In this document: in pieces, positions 1-8,885 of the stretch | Layout: the number at the start of each line of letters is the position of its first letter | Position numbering within the stretch: the first letter of the stretch is position 1 | Assembly: GCF_003268815.1 (NCBI RefSeq) | Contig: NZ_QLSV01000007.1 | Span: 62,001-126,000, forward strand | Length of the DNA stretch: 64,000 nucleotides | From: Flavobacterium lacus | GTDB taxonomy: Bacteria; Bacteroidota; Bacteroidia; Flavobacteriales; Flavobacteriaceae | Direction of reading: 5' to 3' | The notes under the pieces: model-generated | The model's database searches: none | What the model saw: the letters and a program-made list of their open reading frames with translations, nothing else | Told to the model about the DNA's origin: nothing | Program-made: the position numbers and the translations under genes

Positions 1-1171
1 CGGAGAAAACGAAATTGAAGTAGAATCGGGGAGCACATTACTTTCTACACTTGGAAACAGCAAAATCTTCCTTCCATCCGCTTGTGGTGGAGGTGGAACT
101 TGTGTTCAGTGTAAATGTATAGTCACCAATGGTGGAGGATCTATTCTTCCAACAGAAGAGCCACATTTCACCAGAAAAGAGATTGCTCAAGGTTGGCGTC
201 TTGGATGTCAGGTGAAAGTGAAAAGCGATATGATTATTGAAGTACCAGAAGAGGTATTTGGTATCAAAAAATTCGCAGCAAAAGTTTATTCAAATTATAA
301 TGTGGCTTCTTTCATTAAAGAGTTCATTGTTGAATTACCGGACGACATGCATTATGAAGCAGGCGGTTATATTCAAATTGAAATTCCAAAAGGTGAAGTA
401 AAATATGCTGATATTGATATTACAGCACATCCTGAAGAACATCCGGGTGAGCCTGAAAAATTCAAAGCAGAATGGGATAAGTTCAATTTATGGCCATTAG
501 TAATGAAAAACCCTGAGTTGGTGGAAAGGGCTTATTCAATGGCTTCATATCCTGCAGAAGGGAGAAAAATTATGTTGAATGTTCGTATTGCTACTCCACC
601 TTGGGATAGAGCAAAAAATGGATGGGCCGCAGTTAATCCTGGAGTTGCTTCATCGTATATTTTTTCAATGAAAGCTGGTGATGCCGTTACAGTTTCTGGT
701 CCTTACGGTGAATTTTTTATCAACGAAAGTGAGTCAGAAATGCTTTATGTTGGTGGTGGAGCCGGAATGGCACCAATGCGTTCGCATTTATATCACCTTT
801 TCAGAACTGTTAAAACAGGAAGAAAAGTAACGTATTGGTACGGTGGTCGTTCAAAACGTGAATTATTCTATGTAGATCACTTTAGAGCTTTAGAAAAAGA
901 TTTCCCTAACTTTAAATTTTATTTGGCTTTATCTGAACCTATGCCAGAGGATAACTGGAAAGTGAAAGACGGTTTAGATGGCGAAGGAGATGGATTTGTT
1001 GGATTTATTCATAATGTGGTAATCGATAATTATATGTCTAAACACGAAAGTCCTGAAGATATTGAATTGTATTTCTGTGGACCACCAATGATGAACGTAG
1101 CTGTTCAGAAGATGGGAGAAGATTTCGGAATACCATTAGAAAACATTCGTTTTGATGATTTTGGTGGATAA
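1..1171 (+). CDS. nqrF: Na+-translocating NADH:quinone reductase subunit F (5' end missing)
   Basis: NqrF is the NADH-oxidising subunit of the Na+-pumping NADH:quinone reductase in the inner membrane; it passes electrons from NADH through FAD to a 2Fe-2S centre. The frame is open from base 2, so the N-terminal membrane helix and start lie before the window. Visible in order: a ferredoxin domain with the C-x5-C-x2-C cluster ([11 protein letters not shown]) and the fourth cysteine in RLGCQ about 30 residues on; an FAD-binding signature RAYSMASYP; an NAD-binding [11 protein letters not shown]; and the C-terminal FCGPPMMN and FDDFGG motifs typical of NqrF. The gene is followed by a long hairpin at 1201-1270 and then by two genes that also point to Nqr (a small conserved gene and apbE). 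Identification is secure; only the 5' end is lacking. Confidence 0.96.
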   Translation, partial: GENEIEVESGSTLLSTLGNSKIFLPSACGGGGTCVQCKCIVTNGGGSILPTEEPHFTRKEIAQGWRLGCQVKVKSDMIIEVPEEVFGIKKFAAKVYSNYNVASFIKEFIVELPDDMHYEAGGYIQIEIPKGEVKYADIDITAHPEEHPGEPEKFKAEWDKFNLWPLVMKNPELVERAYSMASYPAEGRKIMLNVRIATPPWDRAKNGWAAVNPGVASSYIFSMKAGDAVTVSGPYGEFFINESESEMLYVGGGAGMAPMRSHLYHLFRTVKTGRKVTYWYGGRSKRELFYVDHFRALEKDFPNFKFYLALSEPMPEDNWKVKDGLDGEGDGFVGFIHNVVIDNYMSKHESPEDIELYFCGPPMMNVAVQKMGEDFGIPLENIRFDDFGG

Positions 1172-1200
1172 TATACAGTAATCTTAAAAGGTTAATTTTT

Positions 1201-1270
1201 CAAACCATTAAGTAATTAAGAAATTTAAGTCGAAACACTTAATAATACTTAATTACTTAATGGTTTTTGT
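1201..1270 (+). terminator. Long AT-rich inverted repeat after nqrF
   Basis: The left arm 1201-1220 (CAAACCATTAAGTAATTAAG) is matched by its near-perfect reverse complement at 1248-1268, with a loop of about 27 bases, and the right arm runs into TTTTTGTTTTT. It can fold into a stem of about 17-20 pairs and probably ends the nqr transcript. It is longer and more AT-rich than a classical terminator. Confidence 0.65.
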
Positions 1271-1333
1271 TTTTACAAGTATTTTTCAATTCCTTTTTTG
1301 TTTTAATTAAGAGTTGTTTTTCGCAATTCTACT

Positions 1334-1341
1334 TACTTTTG
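1334..1341 (+). promoter_or_regulatory. Bacteroidetes -7 box for the small Nqr-linked gene
   Basis: TACTTTTG matches the TAnnTTTG consensus of Bacteroidetes primary-sigma promoters. Its last G is 5 bases before the A of the ATG at 1346, so transcription would begin at or next to the start codon, giving a leaderless or nearly leaderless mRNA. Confidence 0.55.
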
Positions 1342-1345
1342 TGTT

Positions 1346-1711
1346 ATGGAAATTTTATCACAACAAGAGCTTCACAATCTGGCCATGAATCACGTTGGTA
1401 AAGAACTTGAGCTACAAGGCTTTGAGTTTATTGCCGTGAATAGTCAGTTGAAAAGACATCCGCAATTTGTGTGTGTAGACAAGCCAACCAATACGCTTCA
1501 TTTTGTTTTGGTTACCGTTTATAAGTATCCTGATAATCCCGAAGAGTATGATGAAATTTGGATGGAAACATTCAAAGTCCACGCCATCAAATTAAAAGCA
1601 AAAGTCCTTTACGCCGGAGTGGGAATTGCCAATGCTGCTGATTATGAAAAACCAGTTACAAAAAATGAAGATTATATTGTCAATTACAATGGAATTAAAG
1701 AAATTAGTTAG
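1346..1711 (+). CDS. Small conserved flavobacterial protein of unknown function, linked to nqr
   Basis: This encodes 121 residues with no signal peptide or membrane segment, so it is probably cytoplasmic. From memory, flavobacterial homologues are often labelled 'Na+-translocating NADH-quinone reductase subunit F', but it has neither a ferredoxin nor a flavin domain, so that name looks like transfer from the neighbouring gene. The sequence is mixed alpha/beta with an aromatic-rich middle and one cysteine (QFVCVDK). It sits between nqrF and apbE and its last 23 bases overlap the start of apbE, which suggests coupled translation and a role near Nqr assembly or flavinylation. That role is an inference from position only. 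Confidence 0.75.
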   Translation: MEILSQQELHNLAMNHVGKELELQGFEFIAVNSQLKRHPQFVCVDKPTNTLHFVLVTVYKYPDNPEEYDEIWMETFKVHAIKLKAKVLYAGVGIANAADYEKPVTKNEDYIVNYNGIKEIS

Positions 1712-2708
1712 TGCAATCGTTGGTATTTTTTTATTGATTAGTTGTCAAACTGAAAAAAAAGAGCAGGTTTTTTTGATTCAAGGAGAAGCTCAAGGAAGTA
1801 CTTATGCTATAAAGTATATTAGCTTATCTGAAGATGTGAAAAAGTCGTCCATCGATTCCTTGCTGTTGGCTTTTGACTTGTCACTTTCTACCTACCGACA
1901 AGATTCTCAAATATCGAAAATTAATGCTGGCGATTCAACCTTGGTAGTTGGTGATTTTTTTTTGGAAACATTTATCACTTCGCAAAAAATCTACCAAGAA
2001 ACCAACGGGCTTTTTGATCCTACAATTGGTGTTTTAGTAAATGCCTACGGATTTGGCCCGAAGAAAGAAAAAACCGATTTAAACCCTCTTAAAATTGATA
2101 GTTTGCTCAATTATGTTGGTTTTAACAAAGTTAAATTGAATGCTAACAATACAATTACAAAAAAACATTCGCAAACCTATTTTGATTTCAACGCTATCGC
2201 CCAAGGTTATTCTGTAGATGTTGTAGCCGATTTTTTAAAATCAAAAGGGATTCAAAACGGAATTGTTGAAATAGGCGGGGAAATTTTCGCTTTTGGAAAA
2301 AATACAATTGACAATAAAAATTGGGTAATCGGAATTGATGATCCAACACAATCGCCTACAGAACGTACTTTGATTGCCAGAATTAAATTAGAAAACTTGG
2401 GAATGGCCACTTCAGGTAATTATAGAAAGCTAAAAGTTGACTCGTTAACCGGTCAAAAATTCGTCCATATTATTAATCCAAAAACAGGTCTTTCTCAAAA
2501 AAGTTCGATGTTAAGTGCAACTGTTTTAGCACCAAAATGTATTGATGCCGATGGTTTTGCTACTGCTTTTATGATCATGGACATTGGAAATATTCAAAAA
2601 TTAGTAGAACAGCGAAATGATTTATTTGTTCTTTTAATTTATACCGATGAAAAAAATCAAATTCAACAATATAAATCGCCTAATTTTCAATCACTTATTT
2701 TAGAATGA
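1689..2708 (+). CDS. apbE: FAD:protein FMN transferase (ApbE), lipoprotein
   Basis: ApbE uses FAD to attach FMN covalently to threonines of periplasmic flavoproteins such as NqrB and NqrC. I place the start at the ATG at 1689, giving 339 residues, because this begins a lipoprotein signal (MELKKLVSAIVGIFLLISC) with the lipid-accepting Cys; a longer frame from 1626 would bury it. Family motifs follow in order: GEAQGSTYAIKY, FDPTIGVLVNAYGFGP, FDFNAIAQGYSVD with the Mg/FAD-binding region and IVEIGGEIFAFGKN, GMATSGNYRK and HIINPKTG. The gene overlaps the preceding small gene by 23 bases and lies just after nqrF, matching its expected role in maturing the Nqr complex. Confident by motif and context. 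Confidence 0.94.
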   Translation: MELKKLVSAIVGIFLLISCQTEKKEQVFLIQGEAQGSTYAIKYISLSEDVKKSSIDSLLLAFDLSLSTYRQDSQISKINAGDSTLVVGDFFLETFITSQKIYQETNGLFDPTIGVLVNAYGFGPKKEKTDLNPLKIDSLLNYVGFNKVKLNANNTITKKHSQTYFDFNAIAQGYSVDVVADFLKSKGIQNGIVEIGGEIFAFGKNTIDNKNWVIGIDDPTQSPTERTLIARIKLENLGMATSGNYRKLKVDSLTGQKFVHIINPKTGLSQKSSMLSATVLAPKCIDADGFATAFMIMDIGNIQKLVEQRNDLFVLLIYTDEKNQIQQYKSPNFQSLILE

Positions 2709-2801
2709 TTCTAAAAGTAGGTTTTTTCGTTAAAGAAAATATAATAAGTTTTAACATTTGAAGTTATACTCATAGATTTACAAATCATTAAACTTCTTTA
2801 C

Positions 2802-5609
2802 ATGAAAAAACTAAACAAACTATTCTTGTTTTTGTTAGCATTTCCCGCGTTGGTTTTTGCTCAAGAACTAAAATTAGACAGTCCGATTCCGATGGATCCT
2901 TCAGTAAAAATCGGAAAACTAAAAAACGGATTAACGTATTACATTCGAAAGAACGCAAAACCGGAAAACAAGGTTGATTTACGTCTTGTCATTAATGCCG
3001 GTTCGATTCTTGAAAATGATGACCAACAAGGTTTGGCTCACTTTATGGAACACATGTGTTTCAATGGAACAAAAAACTTCCCAAAAAACGAATTAGTAGA
3101 TTATTTGCAAAGTATCGGAGTAAAATTCGGACAGCATTTGAATGCCTACACTAGTTTTGATGAAACAGTTTATTTTTTACCCATTCCATCCGACGATCCT
3201 GCCAAATTGGAAAAAGGTTTTCAAATCATAGAAGATTGGGCATTTAATACAACGCTAACTCCAGAGGAAATTGACAAGGAAAGAGGTGTGGTTTTAGAAG
3301 AATACAGAATTGGTTTAGGAGCAGACAAACGAATGATGGGTCGATTTATGCCTAAAATGATGTATAACTCACATTATGCCAAACGTCTTCCGATTGGTCA
3401 AAAAGAAATTCTAGAGAATTTTACTCATGATAAAGTAGTTAGTTTCTATAAAGATTGGTACAGACCAAATTTAATGAGTGTGATTGTTGTGGGTGATATT
3501 GATGTAGCCGAAATGGAGAAAAAAGTTATCGCTCATTTCTCTAAATACAAAAACCCAAAAAATGAAAGACCAAGAACAAAATTTGATGTTCCCAATCACA
3601 AAGAAACATTTGTTGCAGTAGAAAGTGATCCGGAAGCTGCTTTCACGCAGGTTCAATTGCTTTATAAAGATTATGCAGAGCCAAAAGTCGTAAAAACGAT
3701 TGGCGATATGAAAGAAGAACTAACTATTGGTTTGTTTGCAACGATGTTAAATAATCGTTTAGAAGAGATAAGAAACTCTCCTAATCCACCTTTCACGTAT
3801 GGTTATTCCTATTATGGTGGAACCTATGCTAAAACCAAAAATGCCTTTCAGTCGTTTGCAATGGTTCCGCAAGATAAGCAACTGGATGCATTAAAGATTT
3901 TAGTTGAAGAAAATGAAAGAGTGAAAGCCTACGGATTTACAGCAGGAGAATTAGAAAGAGCCAAAACAGAATTTTTATCTCAAATAGAGAGACAATATAA
4001 TGAAAGAGATAAATCTGAATCGGAAAGTTATGTGTGGCAGTACCAAACTAATTTCCTTCAAAAAGACCCAATACCAGGAATTGAATGGACATTTACAACC
4101 ATGCAAAAATTGATGCCGACTATTACTATCGAAGAGACCAACAAATTAATTAATGGTTATATCAAAGAAGATAACAGAGTTGTTATTTTAACCGGACCAG
4201 AAAAAGAAGGAATGATTAAGCCAACGGAACAAGAGGTTTTGAATTCTATTAAAGTTGATAAATCGACGATAACTGCTTATGTAGATGAAGCCGTGGCCGA
4301 GAGTTTGTTGAGAAATCCGGTAAAAAAAGGGTCTGTTACAAAAAGAGAAACCAATGATAAAATAGCAACAACAACGTTAATTTTATCAAACGGAGCGAAA
4401 GTAACGTACAAAAAAACAGACTTTAAAAACGATGAAATTCTTTTTGAAGCTTTAAGTTTTGGAGGTTCAAATTTAATTGGAAACGATGAATTCGAAAAAG
4501 TACAATGGGCAATGGGCGGACTAACAGAAGCCGGTTTTTCGGGAATGAAATTAAACGACATTAATAAATTCATGACTGGTAAAATCGCCAGAGTTAATCC
4601 GTATGTTGGGGGAACACAAGAAGGTTTTCGTGGGTCTGCTACACCAAAAGATTTGGAATATCTTTTCCAAACAGTATATGCTTACTTTACCGATTTGAAC
4701 ATGGATAAAGAAGCATTTGAAAGCTACAAAATCAAACAAAATGGTTTTATGGCGAATATGAAAGCGATGCCATCAATGCATTTTCAAAATGAATTGTATT
4801 CTTATTTGAATCAGGATAATCCGCGTTTCAAAGGAATTTTGCCCGATGATGCTGCTTGGGAAAAAACAGATTACGAATTAGCATATAAAAAATACAAAGA
4901 GCGTTTTGCTAATGCAGCCGACTTCCATTTCTATTTTGTAGGAAACATTGACGATCAAAAACTAGAAGAATTCGCAAGTCTATATTTAGCTTCTTTACCA
5001 TCAAATGGAACCGCTGAAAAAGCAGTTGACTTAGGATATAGAATGAAAAAAGGGGACTTGAAAAAAGTCGTTAATAAAGGGAAAGACCCAAAAAGTACGG
5101 TTAACATCATGTTCTATGGTGATTGTACCTACGATGCCAAAGAAGCGTTAGCGTTAAGAGCTGCCGGTGAAGTTTTAACTATTAAATTAATAGAAGAGCT
5201 TCGTGAGAACGAAAGTGGCGTTTACGGCGCGAGTGCGAGAGGAAGCATGAACAAAGTGCCGAATGGAAGTTATAACTTTACCATTAATTTCCCTTGCGGA
5301 CCGGAGAATGCGGAAGCACTAACGCAATCTGCCTTGAGAGAATTAAACAAAATTATCGAAAATGGTCCGGAAGAAAAGGATCTAAACAAATTCAAAGAGG
5401 CAGAAAAATTAGACTACAAAGAAAAAATTAAACAAAATAATTATTGGATGTCTTATCTAACGCGTTCTTTTACCTACGGAGTTTCTGCGGATGAAATTTT
5501 GCAAGTAGAACAAAAAATAGATGCAGTTACTGCAAAGGATATTCAGGATGTGGCCAAAAAATATTTGTCTAAAGACAAAGTGATTGCTATGTTAATGCCG
5601 GAAGAATAA
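2802..5609 (+). CDS. Secreted M16 family zinc metallopeptidase, two-domain (pitrilysin-like)
   Basis: This 935-residue protein has a signal peptide (MKKLNKLFLF...ALVFA followed by QE) and so acts in the periplasm or outer membrane. The N-terminal M16 domain carries the inverted zinc motif HFMEH at residues 80-84, with a downstream acidic pair LEE near 166 as third ligand. An N-terminal M16 half, an inactive middle, and a C-terminal M16 half (about 520-930, without HxxEH) give the usual duplicated architecture in one chain. The R/Y substrate-binding motif region of the second half is visible (EELRENESGVYGASARGS). The substrate is unknown; Bacteroidetes homologues are annotated as insulinase-family or zinc proteases. 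It is a single gene, ended by the hairpin at 5636-5661. Confidence 0.92.
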   Translation: MKKLNKLFLFLLAFPALVFAQELKLDSPIPMDPSVKIGKLKNGLTYYIRKNAKPENKVDLRLVINAGSILENDDQQGLAHFMEHMCFNGTKNFPKNELVDYLQSIGVKFGQHLNAYTSFDETVYFLPIPSDDPAKLEKGFQIIEDWAFNTTLTPEEIDKERGVVLEEYRIGLGADKRMMGRFMPKMMYNSHYAKRLPIGQKEILENFTHDKVVSFYKDWYRPNLMSVIVVGDIDVAEMEKKVIAHFSKYKNPKNERPRTKFDVPNHKETFVAVESDPEAAFTQVQLLYKDYAEPKVVKTIGDMKEELTIGLFATMLNNRLEEIRNSPNPPFTYGYSYYGGTYAKTKNAFQSFAMVPQDKQLDALKILVEENERVKAYGFTAGELERAKTEFLSQIERQYNERDKSESESYVWQYQTNFLQKDPIPGIEWTFTTMQKLMPTITIEETNKLINGYIKEDNRVVILTGPEKEGMIKPTEQEVLNSIKVDKSTITAYVDEAVAESLLRNPVKKGSVTKRETNDKIATTTLILSNGAKVTYKKTDFKNDEILFEALSFGGSNLIGNDEFEKVQWAMGGLTEAGFSGMKLNDINKFMTGKIARVNPYVGGTQEGFRGSATPKDLEYLFQTVYAYFTDLNMDKEAFESYKIKQNGFMANMKAMPSMHFQNELYSYLNQDNPRFKGILPDDAAWEKTDYELAYKKYKERFANAADFHFYFVGNIDDQKLEEFASLYLASLPSNGTAEKAVDLGYRMKKGDLKKVVNKGKDPKSTVNIMFYGDCTYDAKEALALRAAGEVLTIKLIEELRENESGVYGASARGSMNKVPNGSYNFTINFPCGPENAEALTQSALRELNKIIENGPEEKDLNKFKEAEKLDYKEKIKQNNYWMSYLTRSFTYGVSADEILQVEQKIDAVTAKDIQDVAKKYLSKDKVIAMLMPEE

Positions 5610-5635
5610 AACACAAATTAATTGATTCTATACTA

Positions 5636-5661
5636 GCCCGCGGTTTCAGCCGTGGGTTTTG
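5636..5661. terminator. GC-rich hairpin between convergent genes
   Basis: CCCGCGG (5637-5643) and CCGTGGG (5650-5656) pair across a six-base loop with one G-T wobble, followed by TTTTG. It lies in the 65-base gap between the M16 peptidase (+) and the methyltransferase (-) and can end the + transcript. The same GC-rich hairpin style recurs, from memory, in other flavobacterial genomes. Confidence 0.7.
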
Positions 5662-5674
5662 TATATTTATAAAT

Positions 5675-6511
5675 CTAGTTTTTAAAACAAACCGGAATAA
5701 TTTCCCCTTTTGCTAAACAATATTTATCCACCAATTCAGATGAAATTTTGGAAGTATAATCTTCTTCCACAACCTTAAAACCAATGTTTCTTAATTTATC
5801 AAAATAATCTCTGCCATACACCCGAACGTGGTCATATTGACCAAAAATTTTTGCTCTCTCTTTTTTATCTGTAATCGAATCATCCGAAAAAGTGGTAACT
5901 CTCGACAAATCCTGTGGAATCTGAAAAATTCCCATTCCACCGGGCTTTAAAACACGATACAACTCTTGCATGGCTTTGGTGTCATCCGGAATATGCTCCA
6001 AAACATGGTTACACAAAATCACATCATACGAATCATCTTCAAACGGAAGATTACAAATATCCGCTTTTACATCCGCTAAAGGCGAGAATAAATCTGTCGT
6101 TGTATAATCTAAATTCTTCTGATTTCTGAAACGTTTGTAAAAAGCTTGTTCAGGAGCAAAATGCAACACTTTTAATGCTGAACTTGTTTCAGCATCTCTT
6201 AACTTAATTATTGGTTTATTATCAGAAGAATCTGAAATGAATTCAGATTGAAAAAAATCAGTTTCATTATTCAAATACAACCATAACAACCGATGTCTTT
6301 CTAACGAAAGCGTGCTCGGTGACAACACATTGTTACGCTGTTTTCCGTATCCATAAGGCAAAAACATTCGAAAACTTTTCCCGTCAATTGGCTCGGTAAA
6401 CCGATTTCCTTTTAACAGAAAAGCCAAAATTGGTCTTGCCACATAACTCAGACGAATTAATATCGGTCGTGGAATGGTATTAAGTACGTATTTAAATATC
6501 TTTTTTATCAT
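5675..6511 (-). CDS. Class I SAM-dependent methyltransferase
   Basis: This 278-residue protein has a Methyltransf_11-type core. The SAM-binding region is seen as KVLHFAPEQAF (motif I, lacking the usual GxGxG), DYTTTDLFS, then ADICNLPFEDDSYDVILCNH with HVLEHIPDD (motif IV) and YRVLKPGGMGIFQ. The N-terminal 90 residues carry a basic, hydrophobic start (MIKKIFKYVLNTIPRPILIRL) and may be a membrane-associating part. The ATG overlaps the stop of map by 4 bases (ATGA type), so the two are co-transcribed and coupled. The substrate is unknown; lipid, quinone or sugar methylation all remain possible. Confidence 0.86.
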   Translation of the reverse strand: MIKKIFKYVLNTIPRPILIRLSYVARPILAFLLKGNRFTEPIDGKSFRMFLPYGYGKQRNNVLSPSTLSLERHRLLWLYLNNETDFFQSEFISDSSDNKPIIKLRDAETSSALKVLHFAPEQAFYKRFRNQKNLDYTTTDLFSPLADVKADICNLPFEDDSYDVILCNHVLEHIPDDTKAMQELYRVLKPGGMGIFQIPQDLSRVTTFSDDSITDKKERAKIFGQYDHVRVYGRDYFDKLRNIGFKVVEEDYTSKISSELVDKYCLAKGEIIPVCFKN

Positions 6512-7326
6512 ATGAATAATTGAGTTTTTCTGAATTCCTCCTCCTCCTCACTCACAATTCCTAACGCTTCATAAACATATTTAAAAGTAGAAAGCAACTC
6601 CGGTTTGCCATCAATCAATGCCACGTTGTGTTCAAAATGAGCACTTGGTTTCATGTCGGCAGTTAAAATGGTCCAACCGTCTTTCAATTGCTTGATATTT
6701 TTTGTACCCATGTTAATCATCGGTTCAATCGCAACCACCATGCCTTCTACAAATAACTTTCCGCGACCTTTTTTACCGTAATTAGGCATTTCAGGATCTT
6801 CGTGCATTTTTCTGCCTAAACCATGACCTACAAGTTCTCTTACAACGCCATATCCATTTGATTCACAGTGTTTTTGAATGGCATTTCCAACATCCTCCAC
6901 GCGATTACCCGCTCTGAATTCACGAATGCCGACATATAAAGATTCTTTGGTTACTTTCAGCAACTTTTTCGTTTCCGGAGCCACTTCACCAATTTCAAAT
7001 GAATAGGCATGATCACCATAAAACTCATTCATCAAAACCCCACAATCTACCGAAATTACATCACCGCTTTCCAACGGTTTGTTGTTGGGAATCCCATGAA
7101 CCACCTGAGCATTTGGACTCATACAAAGCGAATTCGGGAAACCATATAATCCCAAAAAAGCTGGAACGCCTCCATTGTCGCGAATAAATTCTTCCGCTAA
7201 GTTGTCTAAATATAATGTCGTTACACCAGGCTTAATTTCCTTTGCAATCATACCAAGCGTTTTTGAAACCAATAACGAACTTGCTCGCATTAACTCAATT
7301 TCTTCTCTTGTTTTAGGGATAATCAT
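6508..7326 (-). CDS. map: Type I methionine aminopeptidase
   Basis: Removes the initiator methionine from new proteins in the cytoplasm, using two metal ions. The start is the ATG whose complement lies at 7324-7326 (MIIPKTREEIELMR), giving 272 residues; a TTG six bases upstream is in frame but needless. Metal ligands are visible: DCGVLMNEFYGDHAYSF (two Asp), GHGLGRKMHEDP (His), VVAIEPMIN (Glu) and the final Glu in the HFEHNVAL region. The substrate-binding His is in NAQVVHGIPN. There is no N-terminal zinc-finger extension. It is first in a two-gene unit with the methyltransferase and has a TACCTTTG promoter box at 7345-7352. Confidence 0.96.
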   Translation of the reverse strand: MIIPKTREEIELMRASSLLVSKTLGMIAKEIKPGVTTLYLDNLAEEFIRDNGGVPAFLGLYGFPNSLCMSPNAQVVHGIPNNKPLESGDVISVDCGVLMNEFYGDHAYSFEIGEVAPETKKLLKVTKESLYVGIREFRAGNRVEDVGNAIQKHCESNGYGVVRELVGHGLGRKMHEDPEMPNYGKKGRGKLFVEGMVVAIEPMINMGTKNIKQLKDGWTILTADMKPSAHFEHNVALIDGKPELLSTFKYVYEALGIVSEEEEEFRKTQLFI

Positions 7327-7344
7327 AATCAAATTTTAAAGTGG

Positions 7345-7352
7345 CAAAGGTA
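7345..7352 (-). promoter_or_regulatory. Bacteroidetes -7 box for map
   Basis: Read on the minus strand, this is TACCTTTG, matching TAnnTTTG, 19 bases before the map ATG. No good TTG was found at the usual 17-23 base distance upstream. Confidence 0.5.
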
Positions 7353-7382
7353 CACATTTTTATCTTTTTTTATCAGAAGCAA

Positions 7383-7524
7383 AATCCCGTCATCCGCTGC
7401 AAGCTTTTTTGTCTTGAGTCGTTTTTCTAAATCAAAAAAAGAGCTTCCGCTGGTCGCTTTTTTTTGCTAAGAAAAACTGCCCCAATCCTGCAAAAGGCTT
7501 TTCGCTGCTACCGGGGCTAAAAAT
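7383..7524 (+). repeat. Dispersed intergenic palindromic repeat, copy A
   Basis: This stretch of about 140 bases can fold into a long imperfect hairpin. Outer ends: CATCCGCTGCAAGC near 7391 and GGCTTTTCGCTGCTACCGG near 7497. Centre: an AAAAAAAGAGC / GTCGCTTTTTTTT stem around 7434-7465. The centre is almost identical (one C/T change) to that of copy B at 33410-33547, and the ends resemble copy C at 26481-26572 in reverse orientation. It lies between the divergent genes map and the acyl-CoA hydrolase, leaving their promoters intact on each side. Confidence 0.75.
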
Positions 7525-7570
7525 CCCAAAAACAATGAGAAAAATCAGTTTTTAAATAAATTTAACCACT

Positions 7571-7578
7571 TATCTTTG
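7571..7578 (+). promoter_or_regulatory. Bacteroidetes -7 box for the acyl-CoA hydrolase gene
   Basis: TATCTTTG is an exact TAnnTTTG box 17 bases before the ATG at 7596, just outside palindromic repeat copy A. A clear -33 TTG is not evident. Confidence 0.55.
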
Positions 7579-7595
7579 TTCAAAATTTAGGAAAT

Positions 7596-8882
7596 ATGAG
7601 TAAATATGTCACTGCAGAGCAAGCAGTTCAAGTTGTAAAATCGGGCGATAGAGTCTACGTTCAAGCCGCCGCCGCCTCACCAACCGTTTTAACCAAAGCA
7701 TTAACAAACAGAGCTTCTGAATTAAAAAATGTGGAAATTTGTCACCTGCATACTGAAGGAGAAGCACCCTATGCCAATCCGGAATTAGCCGAAAGTTTTC
7801 ACGTTAATTCCTTCTTTATCGGAGCCAATGTTCGTCACACACTCAAAGCCGGTAACGGTTCTTACACACCGGTTTTTTTGAGTGAATTACCCAATTTGTT
7901 CCGTAAAAATGTATTGCCTTTGGATGTAGTTTTTATTCACGTGTCGCCACCGGATAGGCATGGCTATTGTTCCCTTGGTGTTTCTGTAGAAGCTTCCGTT
8001 GCGGCTATTGAAAACGCAAAAATTGTCATTGCACAAGTTAACCCACAAATGCCAAGAACCTTTGGAGATGGCATTTTACATGAATCTGAAATTGATTATT
8101 TAGTAGAAGTAAATAAGAACATTTATACGCATGGTGTAGAAATATTTACACCTGAAGAAGAAAAAATAGGGGAGTTTGTTGCCTCACTAATTGAAGATAG
8201 AAGTACACTTCAAATGGGAATTGGTTCTATTCCCAACGCAGCTTTAAGTAAATTAACCAATCACAAAGATTTGGGATTGCACACCGAAATGTTTTCTGAT
8301 GGTGTAATCGATTTAATTGAAAAAGATATCATTAATTGTAACTATAAAGGAACAACAAGAGGAAGAGTTTTAGCTACTTTTTTAATGGGTTCGCGACGAT
8401 TATATGATTTTGTTGATGATAACTCTTTTGTTGAATTAAAGGAATCCTCAGCGGTAAATGATACGGCTCGAATTCGTAAAAATCCAAAAATGGTTGCCAT
8501 CAATTCTGCCATAGAAGTTGATGTAACCGGACAAGTTTGTGCTGATTCCATTGGCGGAAAAATGTATTCCGGGGTGGGCGGTCAAATGGATTTTATGCGA
8601 GGAGCTTCTTTAAGTGTGGGTGGTAAAGCGATCATTGCCCTTCCATCGCAAACCAAAAGAGGCGAAAGTAGAATTGTGCCTTTTTTAAAACAAGGGGCAG
8701 GTGTAGTCACCACGCGTTCGCATGTTCAATACATCATTACAGAATATGGAATAGCTAATCTTTACGGGAAAACTTTGAAACAGCGTGTAGCAGAAATGGT
8801 TAAAATTGCTCACCCCAATCACCGTGAGTGGATTGAGAAAGCGTATTTTGAATTGATGGAAATTAAGAAAGTTATTTGTTAA
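7596..8882 (+). CDS. Acetyl-CoA hydrolase / CoA-transferase family protein
   Basis: This 428-residue protein belongs to the acetyl-CoA hydrolase/transferase family (also 4-hydroxybutyrate or succinyl-CoA:acetate CoA-transferase). It would swap CoA between a short acyl-CoA and a free acid through a glutamyl-CoA intermediate. The likely catalytic Glu is E231 in LGLHTEMFSDGVIDL. CoA-binding loops MGIGSIPNAA (207-216) and the GGQMDFMRGASLS region are present, and the C-terminal half ends with GVVTTRSHVQYIITEYGIAN, typical of the family. There is no signal peptide, so it is cytoplasmic. The gene stands alone between repeat copy A and an AT-rich hairpin. Sequence alone does not separate hydrolase from transferase. 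Confidence 0.9.
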   Translation: MSKYVTAEQAVQVVKSGDRVYVQAAAASPTVLTKALTNRASELKNVEICHLHTEGEAPYANPELAESFHVNSFFIGANVRHTLKAGNGSYTPVFLSELPNLFRKNVLPLDVVFIHVSPPDRHGYCSLGVSVEASVAAIENAKIVIAQVNPQMPRTFGDGILHESEIDYLVEVNKNIYTHGVEIFTPEEEKIGEFVASLIEDRSTLQMGIGSIPNAALSKLTNHKDLGLHTEMFSDGVIDLIEKDIINCNYKGTTRGRVLATFLMGSRRLYDFVDDNSFVELKESSAVNDTARIRKNPKMVAINSAIEVDVTGQVCADSIGGKMYSGVGGQMDFMRGASLSVGGKAIIALPSQTKRGESRIVPFLKQGAGVVTTRSHVQYIITEYGIANLYGKTLKQRVAEMVKIAHPNHREWIEKAYFELMEIKKVIC

Positions 8883-8885
8883 ATT

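Noticed and set aside
1346-1711. Second NqrF subunit
   Set aside because: The protein has no ferredoxin cysteines, flavin or NAD motif; the label would come only from neighbourhood.
2698-2716. Perfect palindrome TTTTAGAAT-G-ATTCTAAAA at the apbE stop
   Set aside because: A one-base centre cannot form a normal RNA loop, and with a trimmed stem it is too weak; I could not support it as terminator or operator.
3471-4739. Minus-strand frames inside the M16 peptidase gene
   Set aside because: They are antisense shadows of a gene with continuous family motifs on the plus strand.
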